Shown here: positions 7,394 to 14,829 of the stretch, in pieces
Layout of the letters: the number at the start of each line of letters is the position of its first letter
Numbering within the stretch: the stretch's first letter is position 1
Origin: GCA-002715885 sp045561575
GTDB lineage: Bacteria; Bacteroidota; Bacteroidia; Flavobacteriales; BACL11
DNA: 16,172 nucleotides
Assembly: GCA_045561575.1 (NCBI GenBank)
Contig: JBJKXM010000006.1
Span: 1-16,172 of the forward strand
Direction: 5' to 3'
Position numbers and translations under genes: made by a program
The notes under the pieces: model-generated
The model's database searches: none
The model's input: only the letters and a program-made list of their open reading frames with translations
What the model was told of the DNA's origin: nothing

Positions 7394-8075
7394 TTTTAAA
7401 AACTAATCGATTATCTAAGTTTATTTTTAGGGTATCCTTCTGTTCGCAATATTCAATTATTGCATCTCTTAATTTTATTCCTAATTTATTTTGATTTTTT
7501 CCGATGAAAAAGTACATGTTGTCTCCACCATTTGCAAGATAATCAGATGTCAACACTCTTATTTTTTTATAATTATTAAAGTCTGATAGTATTGTATCAT
7601 TTTCTTTAATTATTTCTGTTCCGCTAAATGGCTCACCACCTCTATCTGTTATGTATTTTAATAGAGTATAATACTCTTTTTTATCTAATTCTATAATAAC
7701 TAGTTCATTCTCAAATGGCATAACTTGAAAAATATCACTAATTGTAATATTTCCTTTTGATAATATATCTCTTAATCCTCCATTATTAAAAACACAAATA
7801 TCTGCTTTTCCTTCAGCTTTAATTAAGCTTAAATCACATATAAAATTACCTAACTTGCCTTCAGGTTTTCCTTTTTTTAAGTCGCTTGTTGTGTAAGAAA
7901 TTATTTTATTCATTTCTTTATCTAAGTTGATTTTATAAGGATATATAATTTTAACAATATTACTATCAATTTGATTTTTAACTTCAATCACCTGTGAACC
8001 ATCATAAGTATTATCAAACCCATTTTTACAAGAAAATAGAAATAAAAAAAGGTATATTTTTACAATTGATTTCAT
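7386..8075 (-). CDS. 5'-nucleotidase C-terminal-domain lipoprotein
   Basis: A 229-aa predicted lipoprotein. MKSIVKIYLFLFLFSC gives a signal with lipobox LFSC and lipidated Cys16. The rest matches the 5'-nucleotidase C-terminal (substrate-binding) domain: FNNGGLRDILSKGNITISDIF, then QVMPFENELVIIEL, and TSDYLANGGDNMYFF, the stretch whose aromatic residues stack on the base in UshA. It has no metal site of its own, so it is unlikely to be active alone. It is transcribed before the catalytic gene, opposite to the domain order of single-chain enzymes. I prefer the ATG at 8075; a TTG at 8084 is in frame. Anchoring by this lipoprotein could hold the soluble catalytic partner at a membrane, which is inference. 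Confidence 0.88.
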   Translation of the reverse strand: MKSIVKIYLFLFLFSCKNGFDNTYDGSQVIEVKNQIDSNIVKIIYPYKINLDKEMNKIISYTTSDLKKGKPEGKLGNFICDLSLIKAEGKADICVFNNGGLRDILSKGNITISDIFQVMPFENELVIIELDKKEYYTLLKYITDRGGEPFSGTEIIKENDTILSDFNNYKKIRVLTSDYLANGGDNMYFFIGKNQNKLGIKLRDAIIEYCEQKDTLKINLDNRLVFKNE

Positions 8076-8131
8076 ATGATGCAATAATAATTAATATTTT
8101 GATGTTCATATGAAAGATAAAATTATTTATT

Positions 8132-8536
8132 ATGTATTCAAATGAAATAAGTTTAAGAGTTCGTTATGCAGAAACTGATCAAATGGGTTATGTTTATTAC
8201 GGAAACTATGCTCAATATTATGAGGTTGGCAGAGTAGAACTTTTACGATCAATTGGTGTTAGTTATAAATCATTAGAGGAAATGGGGTACGAGCTTCCAG
8301 TAGTTAATTTTTCAATAAATTATTTAAAGCCTGCACATTATGATGATAATATAATTTTAAAGACATCCTTAATTGAAATTCCAACATCTAAGATAGTATT
8401 TTACTTTGAATGTTTTAATACGGAAAAAGAGCTGTTAAATGAGGGGGAAGTAACTCTTGTTTTTGTAAATAGTAAAACTAAAAAACCCTGTAAACCTCCA
8501 GCTATTATTATAGATACATTAAGCAAGTTTTTATAA
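8132..8536 (+). CDS. Acyl-CoA thioesterase, YbgC/FadM hotdog family
   Basis: A 134-aa single hotdog-fold protein. The motif RVRYAETDQMGYVYYGNYAQYYEVGRVE contains the catalytic Asp (Asp16) and the NY..Y.E..R signature of 4HBT/YbgC thioesterases, which hydrolyse acyl-CoA in the cytosol. INYLKPAHYDD and the region ending VTLVFVN fit the second half of the fold. Length is typical. The exact acyl substrate cannot be read from sequence. It is divergent from the 5'-nucleotidase unit, sharing a short intergenic region (8076-8131), and converges on the phosphorylase gene with 6 bp of overlap (TTATAA serves both stops). Confidence 0.9.
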   Translation: MYSNEISLRVRYAETDQMGYVYYGNYAQYYEVGRVELLRSIGVSYKSLEEMGYELPVVNFSINYLKPAHYDDNIILKTSLIEIPTSKIVFYFECFNTEKELLNEGEVTLVFVNSKTKKPCKPPAIIIDTLSKFL

Positions 8537-9391
8537 TCTATCCAAAACAAGATCAATTAAACTGTCAATGGTTTCAAGTGGTTTAATACTTTGAGTATCC
8601 TTTAATCGATTTCCCAAAATAGCACAAATTGTTAAAGTATTATGCCCAAGAGATTTTCCTAAAAAATATAGAGCTGAGGTTTCCATTTCAAAATTAGTTA
8701 TTTCACAATCATTATAATTGAAATCTTTGATCATTTTATCAAGATTTTTAATACTAGATTTTAACCTTATCTCTCTAGATTGAGGTGCGTAAAATCCAGT
8801 AGCAGTTAGGGTAATGCCTTTATTTATGTCATTGAATTTTTTAAATAAGTTTTCAGAACATCTTAGAGCGTAAGGTAATGCGTGTTTTGTATCCCATTTT
8901 GTATAATTAATAAATCTTTGTTCTAACTTTTTGTCAAGAACATTTTCGTTGCTATAAAAATGAGCTAAACCATCAAAACCAATTGTGTACTCAGAAACTA
9001 AAAATGTATCCAAATTTATGTTTCTATTTAAACTTCCAGATGTTCCTAGTCTTATTATATCTAGAGATTTTTTTGTTTTATTGATTTGTTTAGATTGTAA
9101 ATCAATATTAATAAGAGCATCTAATTCATTTAATACAATATCAATATTATCAGTACCAATACCAGATGATATTACTGATATTCTTTTATTATTATATATG
9201 CCTGTATGAGTAATAAATTCTCGGTGTTGTATTTTAAATTCAATTTTTTGAAATTTTTTTGAAATTTGAGATACCCTACTTGGATCACCAACTAAAATTA
9301 TTTTGTCAGCTATTTCTTCTTTTTTTAAGTTAAGGTGATATATCCTGTTTTCACCATTAATAATTAATTCAGTATCTCCTATTTTCTTCAT
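8531..9391 (-). CDS. Nucleoside phosphorylase (uridine/purine, PNP_UDP family)
   Basis: A 286-aa cytosolic enzyme expected to cleave nucleosides with phosphate to free base and ribose-1-phosphate (nucleotide salvage). Family motifs are VGDPSRV at 34-40 (phosphate binding), SSGIGTDNIDIVLNEL at 75-90, IIRLGTSGS at 112-120 and NFEMETSALYFLG at 234-245, where the Glu-Met-Glu contacts ribose. GFYAPQSRE near 199-207 resembles the base-specificity loop of the Bacteroidota members. Uridine versus purine preference is not settled by sequence. The gene is divergent from the universal stress gene (40-bp gap) and convergent with the thioesterase gene. Confidence 0.9.
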   Translation of the reverse strand: MKKIGDTELIINGENRIYHLNLKKEEIADKIILVGDPSRVSQISKKFQKIEFKIQHREFITHTGIYNNKRISVISSGIGTDNIDIVLNELDALINIDLQSKQINKTKKSLDIIRLGTSGSLNRNINLDTFLVSEYTIGFDGLAHFYSNENVLDKKLEQRFINYTKWDTKHALPYALRCSENLFKKFNDINKGITLTATGFYAPQSREIRLKSSIKNLDKMIKDFNYNDCEITNFEMETSALYFLGKSLGHNTLTICAILGNRLKDTQSIKPLETIDSLIDLVLDRL

Positions 9392-9400
9392 ATAAATATG

Positions 9401-9408
9401 TATTTTTG
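9401..9408 (+). promoter_or_regulatory. TAnnTTTG promoter box upstream of the universal stress gene
   Basis: TATTTTTG matches TAnnTTTG exactly and is followed by CAGCTG. It lies 23 nt before the ATG at 9432, giving a predicted leader of roughly 15-20 nt. No clear -33 TTTG is seen. The usp and cinA genes are probably transcribed from here. Confidence 0.6.
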
Positions 9409-9431
9409 CAGCTGTAAAAATAACAAATAAT

Positions 9432-10313
9432 ATGTCAGTAAAATCAAGTAAAATTTTAGTGCCTATTGGCTTTTCTGATCAATCAATTACAGCTTTAGAT
9501 CAAGCTTGTAGTTTTGCCAAGTTAGACAACGCTAAATTATTTCTTCTTTCAGTTTTAGAAGAAAGAAGTGCAATGGATTCTTTATTTCTAGATGATAACT
9601 CGCATGAGCTTAAAAAGAAGGTGCATAAAAAGCTTGAGGATCTATCTGAAAAATTTTCTAAACAATATGGTTTGGATATTGAAATAATGGTTTCCCAAGG
9701 TAAAATTTATAATAAGATTAATGAAGCAGCTGAGATGGTAGATGCTGATTTGATAATTATGGGAACAGATGGGTCACCAAAAGGAATAATCAAAAGATTT
9801 ATAGGGTCAAATGCTGAAAGAGTAGTAAGAATATCAAAGTGTCCTGTTATGACAATTAAAGGAGATACAATTAAAGGAAAATGCAATAATATAATACTGC
9901 CTTTAGATACAGAAAAAGAAACAAAAGAAAAGGTAACTCATGCACTTAATTATGCAAGAAAATGGGGTGCAAAAATCCATTTAGTTTCAGTATTACTCAA
10001 AGAAAATTATAGCATTAGAAAAAAATTAGAAATGAATCTTAATCAGGTTGAAAAATTTATAACTAATGCAGGTGTTTCTTGTACTTCAAGCTTAGTTCAA
10101 GGAGATCGAAAACAGAATCTTGGAGATTTTATTTTTGATTTTCAGAAAAAATTCGAAGATGATATATTTATGATAATGACAAAGAAGGAAGAGTTGTTAT
10201 CAAAAAATATTAGTGTTACAGCTAGATACATTATAAATAATTCCCCAATTCCAGTAATTAGTATAAGACCTAAGGAAAAAAAGCACCTAACTGGACCAAC
10301 AACTGCTTTTTAA
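9432..10313 (+). CDS. Universal stress protein, two tandem UspA domains
   Basis: A 293-aa cytosolic protein with two Usp domains, at about residues 5-142 and 151-285. The first starts with the typical KILVPIGFSDQS and ends in an ATP-loop-like GTDGSPKGIIKRFIGSNAERVV (Gly111...Gly125-Ser126), followed by KCPVMTIK. The second starts NIILPLDTEKET and ends NSPIPVISI but lacks a clear G-x2-G-x9-G-S motif, so nucleotide binding, if any, is probably confined to the first half. Usp proteins act in stress survival; the specific role is unknown. It is followed after 16 bp by cinA, so the two are likely cotranscribed. Confidence 0.92.
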   Translation: MSVKSSKILVPIGFSDQSITALDQACSFAKLDNAKLFLLSVLEERSAMDSLFLDDNSHELKKKVHKKLEDLSEKFSKQYGLDIEIMVSQGKIYNKINEAAEMVDADLIIMGTDGSPKGIIKRFIGSNAERVVRISKCPVMTIKGDTIKGKCNNIILPLDTEKETKEKVTHALNYARKWGAKIHLVSVLLKENYSIRKKLEMNLNQVEKFITNAGVSCTSSLVQGDRKQNLGDFIFDFQKKFEDDIFMIMTKKEELLSKNISVTARYIINNSPIPVISIRPKEKKHLTGPTTAF

Positions 10314-10329
10314 GCTTAAACAAAGTTTA

Positions 10330-11556
10330 ATGAAGGCAGAAATTATAACAATTGGTGATGAAATACTAATTGGACAAATCATTGATACTAATTCTTCTTG
10401 GATAGCTGATCAATTAGTTAGTAACGGTATTGAATGTATTAAAATAACTACAGTTGCTGATCAAAAATCTTCAATACTGAATACAATTATTAAATCTACT
10501 GCTGATTTAATTATAATGACTGGAGGACTTGGTCCTACAAAAGATGATATTACAAAAACAGTATTGTGCGATTTTTTTAATGATCAATTAATTGTAAACC
10601 CAAAGGTTCTAAATGATATTTCACAATTTTTTGAAAGAAAGAAAAGAACTAAAATTATTGATTTAAATAAAGATCAAGCTCTTGTTCCATCAAAAGCAAG
10701 AATTATAAGAAACATTATGGGAACAGCTCCTGGATTGTGGTTTAATCAAAAAGGAGTTGACTTGTTAGCACTTCCTGGAGTTCCCTATGAAATGAAAAGA
10801 TTATTTAAAGATTTTTTAAAACTTTTTAGAAATGAGAATAAGCTTAGAATAATTGTAAACAAAACCATATACATAAAAAATATTCCAGAATCACAAATTG
10901 CAGATATTATTAAGGAATGGGAAAATACTCTACATAAGGATATTAAATTAGCATACTTGCCAAGACCAGGATTAGTTAGATTGAGACTGTCAACGGTTGG
11001 GAATGATGAAACAAAGCAAAATAAATTAATAAATTCTGAACTTGAAAAACTGAAAGAATATATTGAATTTAATGAATCTGAAATTAATCTTAATCAGCTA
11101 GTACATGATAAGTTCATTAAAAGTAATTTCACATTATCTGTTGCAGAAAGTTGTTCTTCCGGAATTATAGCTTCTGAATTAACATCAAATGCGGGAAGTT
11201 CAAAGTATTTTTCTGGTGGTATTATTGCATACAGTGATCAAATTAAGCAAGACATTTTAGATATAGACAAAGAAATAATTAAAAAACAATCATCGGTATG
11301 TTCAGATGTTGCCAAACTAATGGTTGAAAATGTAGCGAAAAAATTTTCCTCTGATTTTTCAATTTCTACTACTGGTTATGCTAGTCAATCAAATGATAAC
11401 AATATTACTGTTGGAAAGGTTTTTATTGGTATTAAAACCCCAAATTCGTTGTTCGTTGAAGAATTTTTGTTTAGTGGGGACAGGAAAATCATAATTCAAC
11501 AAGTGAAAGATAAAGCGCTTGAGCTGTTATTGAATGAGATAAAAAAAATTAAATAA
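10330..11556 (+). CDS. cinA: CinA-like protein (MoaB-like domain plus PncC-like domain)
   Basis: A 408-aa two-domain CinA. The N-terminal MoaB/MogA-like domain (~1-165) has AEIITIGDEILIGQIIDTNS, MTGGLGPTKDDIT at 63-75 and LPGVPYEM at 148-155; this domain in relatives acts as an ADP-ribose/nucleotide pyrophosphatase. The C-terminal domain (~255-408) corresponds to PncC nicotinamide-mononucleotide amidase, with VAESCSSGIIASELTSNAGSS at 271-291 and FSGGIIAYSDQIKQ following. The segment expected to read TTGxAGP is TTGYASQ (347-353), so the glycine and proline of that loop are missing; amidase activity may be altered. The cinA-rpmB order is common in Flavobacteria. Confidence 0.94.
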   Translation: MKAEIITIGDEILIGQIIDTNSSWIADQLVSNGIECIKITTVADQKSSILNTIIKSTADLIIMTGGLGPTKDDITKTVLCDFFNDQLIVNPKVLNDISQFFERKKRTKIIDLNKDQALVPSKARIIRNIMGTAPGLWFNQKGVDLLALPGVPYEMKRLFKDFLKLFRNENKLRIIVNKTIYIKNIPESQIADIIKEWENTLHKDIKLAYLPRPGLVRLRLSTVGNDETKQNKLINSELEKLKEYIEFNESEINLNQLVHDKFIKSNFTLSVAESCSSGIIASELTSNAGSSKYFSGGIIAYSDQIKQDILDIDKEIIKKQSSVCSDVAKLMVENVAKKFSSDFSISTTGYASQSNDNNITVGKVFIGIKTPNSLFVEEFLFSGDRKIIIQQVKDKALELLLNEIKKIK

Positions 11557-11582
11557 ATTTTCTTCTTTATAAGTATAGATTG

Positions 11583-11590
11583 TATATTTG
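11583..11590 (+). promoter_or_regulatory. TAnnTTTG promoter box of rpmB
   Basis: TATATTTG followed by CAGCC is an exact -7 box, 19 nt before the ATG. It lies 26 bp past the cinA stop, allowing rpmB to be transcribed independently of cinA. Confidence 0.7.
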
Positions 11591-11609
11591 CAGCCTTAAA
11601 TTAGAAATT

Positions 11610-11849
11610 ATGTCTAGAGTTTGTCAAATAACTGGAAAAAAAGTGATGGTAGGAAATAATGTTTCTCACTCTAATAGAAAGACTAAGAGAAAATTTTATC
11701 CCAACCTTCAAACTAAGAAATTTTATGTCCCTGAAACAGGGGAGTGGGTTATATTAAAAGTTTCTGCTAATGCATTAAGAACTATTAACAAAAATGGTAT
11801 CGCTTCTGTTTTATCAAAAGCTATTGCAAATGGAAATATTCTAGTATAA
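11610..11849 (+). CDS. rpmB: 50S ribosomal protein L28
   Basis: A 79-aa basic protein with the Bacteroidota L28 pattern: MSRVCQITGKKVMVGNNVSH, then SNRKTKRKFYPNLQTKKFYV and a C-terminal INKNGIASVL. The ATG at 11610 begins the conserved MSRVC; an in-frame TTG at 11580 lies upstream of the promoter box and is discounted. It has its own promoter and terminator. In most Flavobacteria rpmG follows directly, but here rpmG is about 2.8 kb downstream. Confidence 0.97.
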   Translation: MSRVCQITGKKVMVGNNVSHSNRKTKRKFYPNLQTKKFYVPETGEWVILKVSANALRTINKNGIASVLSKAIANGNILV

Positions 11850-11871
11850 TCAATTACTTAACAAATAAATA

Positions 11872-11903
11872 AAAGTTGCTATCTTTATAGCAACTTTTTT
11901 TTT
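11872..11903 (+). terminator. Rho-independent terminator after rpmB
   Basis: A perfect 11-bp stem AAAGTTGCTAT / ATAGCAACTTT with loop CTTT runs into nine consecutive T residues. It sits 22 bp after the rpmB stop. The T tract ends in TTTGCA 8 bp before the lipoprotein ATG, so any promoter for the next gene overlaps it. Confidence 0.93.
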
Positions 11904-11911
11904 GCACAATT

Positions 11912-12451
11912 ATGAAAAACTTTTTTTACTTAATTATTACTTTATCATTCATTTCTTTAATTTTTTCATCATGTGAGAAAGAACTTTTAGGATGTATGGA
12001 TCCAGCAGCATCAAATTATAATAACTTGGCAAATACAGATGATGGTTCATGCCTTTATCCACCAAATTGGACTGAGTTAGCTACTGGCACCTGGAATTTA
12101 GATCCTAATTGTGAGGCAATTTCAATTCCTGTGATTGGAGATATTTCTTTGGATGAACAAATGCCACCTACTATTGATGTACAGTCTGCAGGTGAAGGAA
12201 TTCTTTTTATTGATTTTAGTGGTTCCCAGGTGAATGGGACAGTTGATGATAACGGAATAATGACAGTAAACCCAACAACTATTTCTATCGATATGGGATT
12301 AGGGCCAATGGATATTGATGTCTCTGGAAATGGTGTTATTTTTTCAGAAAATTTAGCAAATATGGACTTTACATTTTCAGGAGCCATTTCTGTGCCATTA
12401 TTAGGTGACTTACCTTTTTCTAGTGACTGTGCAATGGTTCTAACTAAATAA
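11912..12451 (+). CDS. Small secreted lipoprotein with GCMDP...DDGSC motif
   Basis: A 179-aa predicted lipoprotein. The signal is hydrophobic to residue 18 with lipobox FSSC (Cys21). Residues 27-47 carry GCMDPAASNYNNLANTDDGSC, a short two-cysteine, Asp/Asn-rich motif widespread in secreted marine Bacteroidota proteins; a disulfide or metal-binding loop is plausible. The remainder (~54-179) is beta-rich, begins with GTWNLDPNC (Cys67) and ends SSDCAMVLTK (Cys173). This second part resembles the next gene's product in layout (spacing, paired Cys, FS..LANMDFTFSG versus FS..SATMNLTFSE), so the two look like tandem paralogues, possibly lipocalin-like. Function is unknown. It is the first gene of the block inserted between rpmB and rpmG. 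Confidence 0.85.
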   Translation: MKNFFYLIITLSFISLIFSSCEKELLGCMDPAASNYNNLANTDDGSCLYPPNWTELATGTWNLDPNCEAISIPVIGDISLDEQMPPTIDVQSAGEGILFIDFSGSQVNGTVDDNGIMTVNPTTISIDMGLGPMDIDVSGNGVIFSENLANMDFTFSGAISVPLLGDLPFSSDCAMVLTK

Positions 12452-12458
12452 TAAATCA

Positions 12459-12926
12459 ATGAATAAAGCACTTTTAATTTTTTCAACTTCTATTATTTTC
12501 TTTCTTTTTTCATGTGGAGGAGGAAGTGATATGGAAAGACCTGTATATAATACTGATGGGATTATTGGTGAATGGTCTTTTTTACCTAATTGCGAAGAAT
12601 ATATTCTTGGAATCGATACAATTTATTTAGCTAATGAATTACCAGATACCATTTCTATTTTTTCTAATTCAGATAATACATTATCTATTGATGCAGGAGC
12701 AAATACTTTAAATGCATCTATTGATATCAATGGAGATTTTGTTATTAGATATCAAAGTTTTAGAGCCTATTTAGATTTAGGAATAATTTCTGATACTGCA
12801 ACAATTTATTTGACAGGTGATGGTAATTTTTCCTCAGATTCATCTGCTACTATGAACTTAACATTTAGTGAGCCAAATTTACCGGGTCAGATTGACTGTA
12901 CAGTTTCTTTATCTAAATTAAACTGA
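12459..12926 (+). CDS. Small secreted lipoprotein, paralogue of the preceding gene
   Basis: A 155-aa predicted lipoprotein with lipobox LFSC (Cys19) followed by GGGSD, a typical flexible tether. The mature domain starts IIGEWSFLPNC (Cys45) and ends QIDCTVSLSKLN (Cys147). The two cysteines are 102 residues apart, against 106 in the preceding protein. Shared features include G-[ET]-W after the linker, GDGNFSSDSSATMNLTFS, and the final DC.V.L.K. It lacks the GCMDP...DDGSC motif. It starts 7 bp after the upstream stop, so the two are cotranscribed. Function unknown; a small beta-barrel ligand-binding protein is one possibility but not demonstrated. Confidence 0.82.
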   Translation: MNKALLIFSTSIIFFLFSCGGGSDMERPVYNTDGIIGEWSFLPNCEEYILGIDTIYLANELPDTISIFSNSDNTLSIDAGANTLNASIDINGDFVIRYQSFRAYLDLGIISDTATIYLTGDGNFSSDSSATMNLTFSEPNLPGQIDCTVSLSKLN

Positions 12927-12945
12927 TAACTTATTAGTTTATTAA

Positions 12946-14595
12946 ATGCGATATTTTTTAATTTTATTTTTATCGCTTTTCTCTGTAAAATCTATATGTC
13001 AAGAATTTTCTTTGTCCGATAGTCTTAGGGGTAGTTTATCATCATATCGTTCTTGCTATGATGTGTACTATTATGATTTAAATGTAACTATTGATGATAA
13101 AAATAAAGAACTAATAAATTCATATAACGATTTTTATATCACATCATTAGAAGATTTTGATAATATACAAATAGATTTATTCAGTAATCTTGAAATTAAT
13201 TCTATTGTATTTAATGAAACTAAATTAAATTTTAAAAGAAAATTTAATGCAGTATTTATTGATTTTTCTGAAATTATAAAAAAGGGAGAAAATGTAAAAT
13301 TCCGTGTAAATTATGACGGTAAACCTAGAAAAGCTGTCAATCCTCCTTGGGACGGAGGTTTCTCCTGGGATTATGATAAAAATAAAAATCCTTGGATTGG
13401 AGTATCCTGTCAAGGACTTGGAGCAAGCTCTTGGTGGCCATGCAAAGATCATCAATCAGATGAACCTGATAGTATGCGTATTACATGTACAGTACGTTCT
13501 CCTTTAAAAGTTGTTTCTAATGGAAAATTAATTTCAAATAAAAGTGGTTATGATTTAAAGCTCAAGTCAAAAGTTAATACTAGCAGTTGGTTTGTTTCTT
13601 ATCCAATTAATAATTATAACGTAACATTGTGTGCAGCAGACTATGCCCATTTTAGTGATTTCTATTTAAGTAATAGTGATACATTATTTTTAGATTATTA
13701 TGTTTTGACATATAACGAAACTAAAGCAAAAGAACATTTTAAGCAAGTAAAACCAATGCTTGAGTGTTTTGAAGAGTATTTTGGTCAATATCCTTTCATA
13801 AATGATGGTTTCTCATTAGTAGAAACTCCTTACTTAGGTATGGAACATCAATCAGCAATTGCTTATGGAAATAACTATCTTCCTGGATATAATGGTAATA
13901 AAAATTTTATAGCAGGCTTAGATTTTGATTACATAATTGTTCATGAAACAGGACATGAATGGTGGGGGAATAGTATAACAACAAATGATATTGCTGACAT
14001 GTGGATTCATGAGGGGTTCTGCACATATTCTGAAGTTATATATGTTGAATGTATGTATGGTTATGACACAATGCTAGAATATGTTAATAATCAAAAAAGA
14101 TTTGTTAGAAATGACAAGCCAATTGTTGGCCCCTACAATGTAAATAAGAAAGGAAGCAATGATATGTATCAAAAAGGATCATTAATGCTACATACATTAA
14201 GAAATTTGATAAATGACGATGAATTATGGTTTTCTATTATAAAAGGAATTTCAATAGATTTTAAATATAAAGTATTGGATGGTAAAGATATTATTGAATA
14301 TATAAATAGGAAAGTAGATTTTAATTTAAGTTTATTTTTTAATCAATATTTATTTAATAGTAAAATCCCAATTTTAGAGTATAAAATTCAAAAAGAAGGA
14401 AGAGAATATGTTTTACTATACAGATGGAACGCAATTAAAGACTTTGATATGAAACTTTTGATTAATGATGGAGAAAAAAACATTTGGATTTCACCAAATT
14501 CAGAATGGAAAGAATACACAATAGGAAATGTTGATATTAAAAATTTTAGTATTCGAGATGATCTTTTTTACGTAGATACAAAAAAGGTCGACTAG
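12946..14595 (+). CDS. Secreted M1-family metallopeptidase
   Basis: A 549-aa zinc aminopeptidase-type protein. It starts with a signal peptide (MRYFLILFLSLFSVKSICQ, likely cleaved before QEFS), so it acts in the periplasm or outside. The catalytic site is complete: His333-E-T-G-His337 with Glu356 in WIHEGF, i.e. HExxH-x18-E, followed by Tyr408 in MYQKG, the expected transition-state tyrosine. The exopeptidase loop is GMEHQSAIAYG at 298-308, the usual variant of GAMEN in this phylum. An N-terminal beta domain (~25-220) precedes it; after the catalytic domain only ~140 residues remain, so a full HEAT-type C-terminal domain is absent. It starts 19 bp after the second lipoprotein stop and is probably in the same operon. 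Confidence 0.95.
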   Translation: MRYFLILFLSLFSVKSICQEFSLSDSLRGSLSSYRSCYDVYYYDLNVTIDDKNKELINSYNDFYITSLEDFDNIQIDLFSNLEINSIVFNETKLNFKRKFNAVFIDFSEIIKKGENVKFRVNYDGKPRKAVNPPWDGGFSWDYDKNKNPWIGVSCQGLGASSWWPCKDHQSDEPDSMRITCTVRSPLKVVSNGKLISNKSGYDLKLKSKVNTSSWFVSYPINNYNVTLCAADYAHFSDFYLSNSDTLFLDYYVLTYNETKAKEHFKQVKPMLECFEEYFGQYPFINDGFSLVETPYLGMEHQSAIAYGNNYLPGYNGNKNFIAGLDFDYIIVHETGHEWWGNSITTNDIADMWIHEGFCTYSEVIYVECMYGYDTMLEYVNNQKRFVRNDKPIVGPYNVNKKGSNDMYQKGSLMLHTLRNLINDDELWFSIIKGISIDFKYKVLDGKDIIEYINRKVDFNLSLFFNQYLFNSKIPILEYKIQKEGREYVLLYRWNAIKDFDMKLLINDGEKNIWISPNSEWKEYTIGNVDIKNFSIRDDLFYVDTKKVD

Positions 14596-14619
14596 GTTAT
14601 TTCAATTCAAAAAAATAAT

Positions 14620-14627
14620 TAAATTTG
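14620..14627 (+). promoter_or_regulatory. TAnnTTTG promoter box of rpmG
   Basis: TAAATTTG followed by CAACCC matches the -7 consensus and resembles the rpmB box (TATATTTGCAGCC). It lies 18 nt before the rpmG ATG and 24 bp after the peptidase stop. Confidence 0.65.
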
Positions 14628-14645
14628 CAACCCAATTAAAAGAGT

Positions 14646-14828
14646 ATGGCAAAAAAAGGAAACAGAGTTCAAGTAATTTTAGAGTGTACAGAGCACAAAG
14701 CAAGTGGTATGCCTGGAACATCTAGATATATTTCTACAAAGAATAAGAAAAACACTCCAGATAGACTAGAGTTGAAAAAATATAATCCTATTCTTAAGAA
14801 AATGACTATTCACAAAGAAATAAAGTAA
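14646..14828 (+). CDS. rpmG: 50S ribosomal protein L33
   Basis: A 60-aa basic protein with the L33 pattern: MAKKGNRVQVILECTEHK, GTSRYISTKNKKNTPDRLELKK split across 24-45, and KYNPILKKMTIHKEIK at the end. Only one cysteine remains, so it is the zinc-free (C-minus) type. The next gene starts 1 nt after its stop. Confidence 0.97.
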   Translation: MAKKGNRVQVILECTEHKASGMPGTSRYISTKNKKNTPDRLELKKYNPILKKMTIHKEIK

Positions 14829-14829
14829 A

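Noticed and set aside
10309..10320. Palindrome TTTAAGCTTAAA at the end of the universal stress gene
   Set aside because: Only 12 bp, AT-rich and with no T tract; easily due to chance, and cinA follows 10 bp later.
11580..11609. Upstream TTG as the rpmB start
   Set aside because: It would place the promoter box inside the coding sequence; the ATG at 11610 begins the conserved L28 N-terminus.
12055..12486. 143-codon open frame antisense to the first lipoprotein gene
   Set aside because: It lies opposite a well-supported lipoprotein gene, has no recognisable motif, and its open reading follows from the coding strand's composition.
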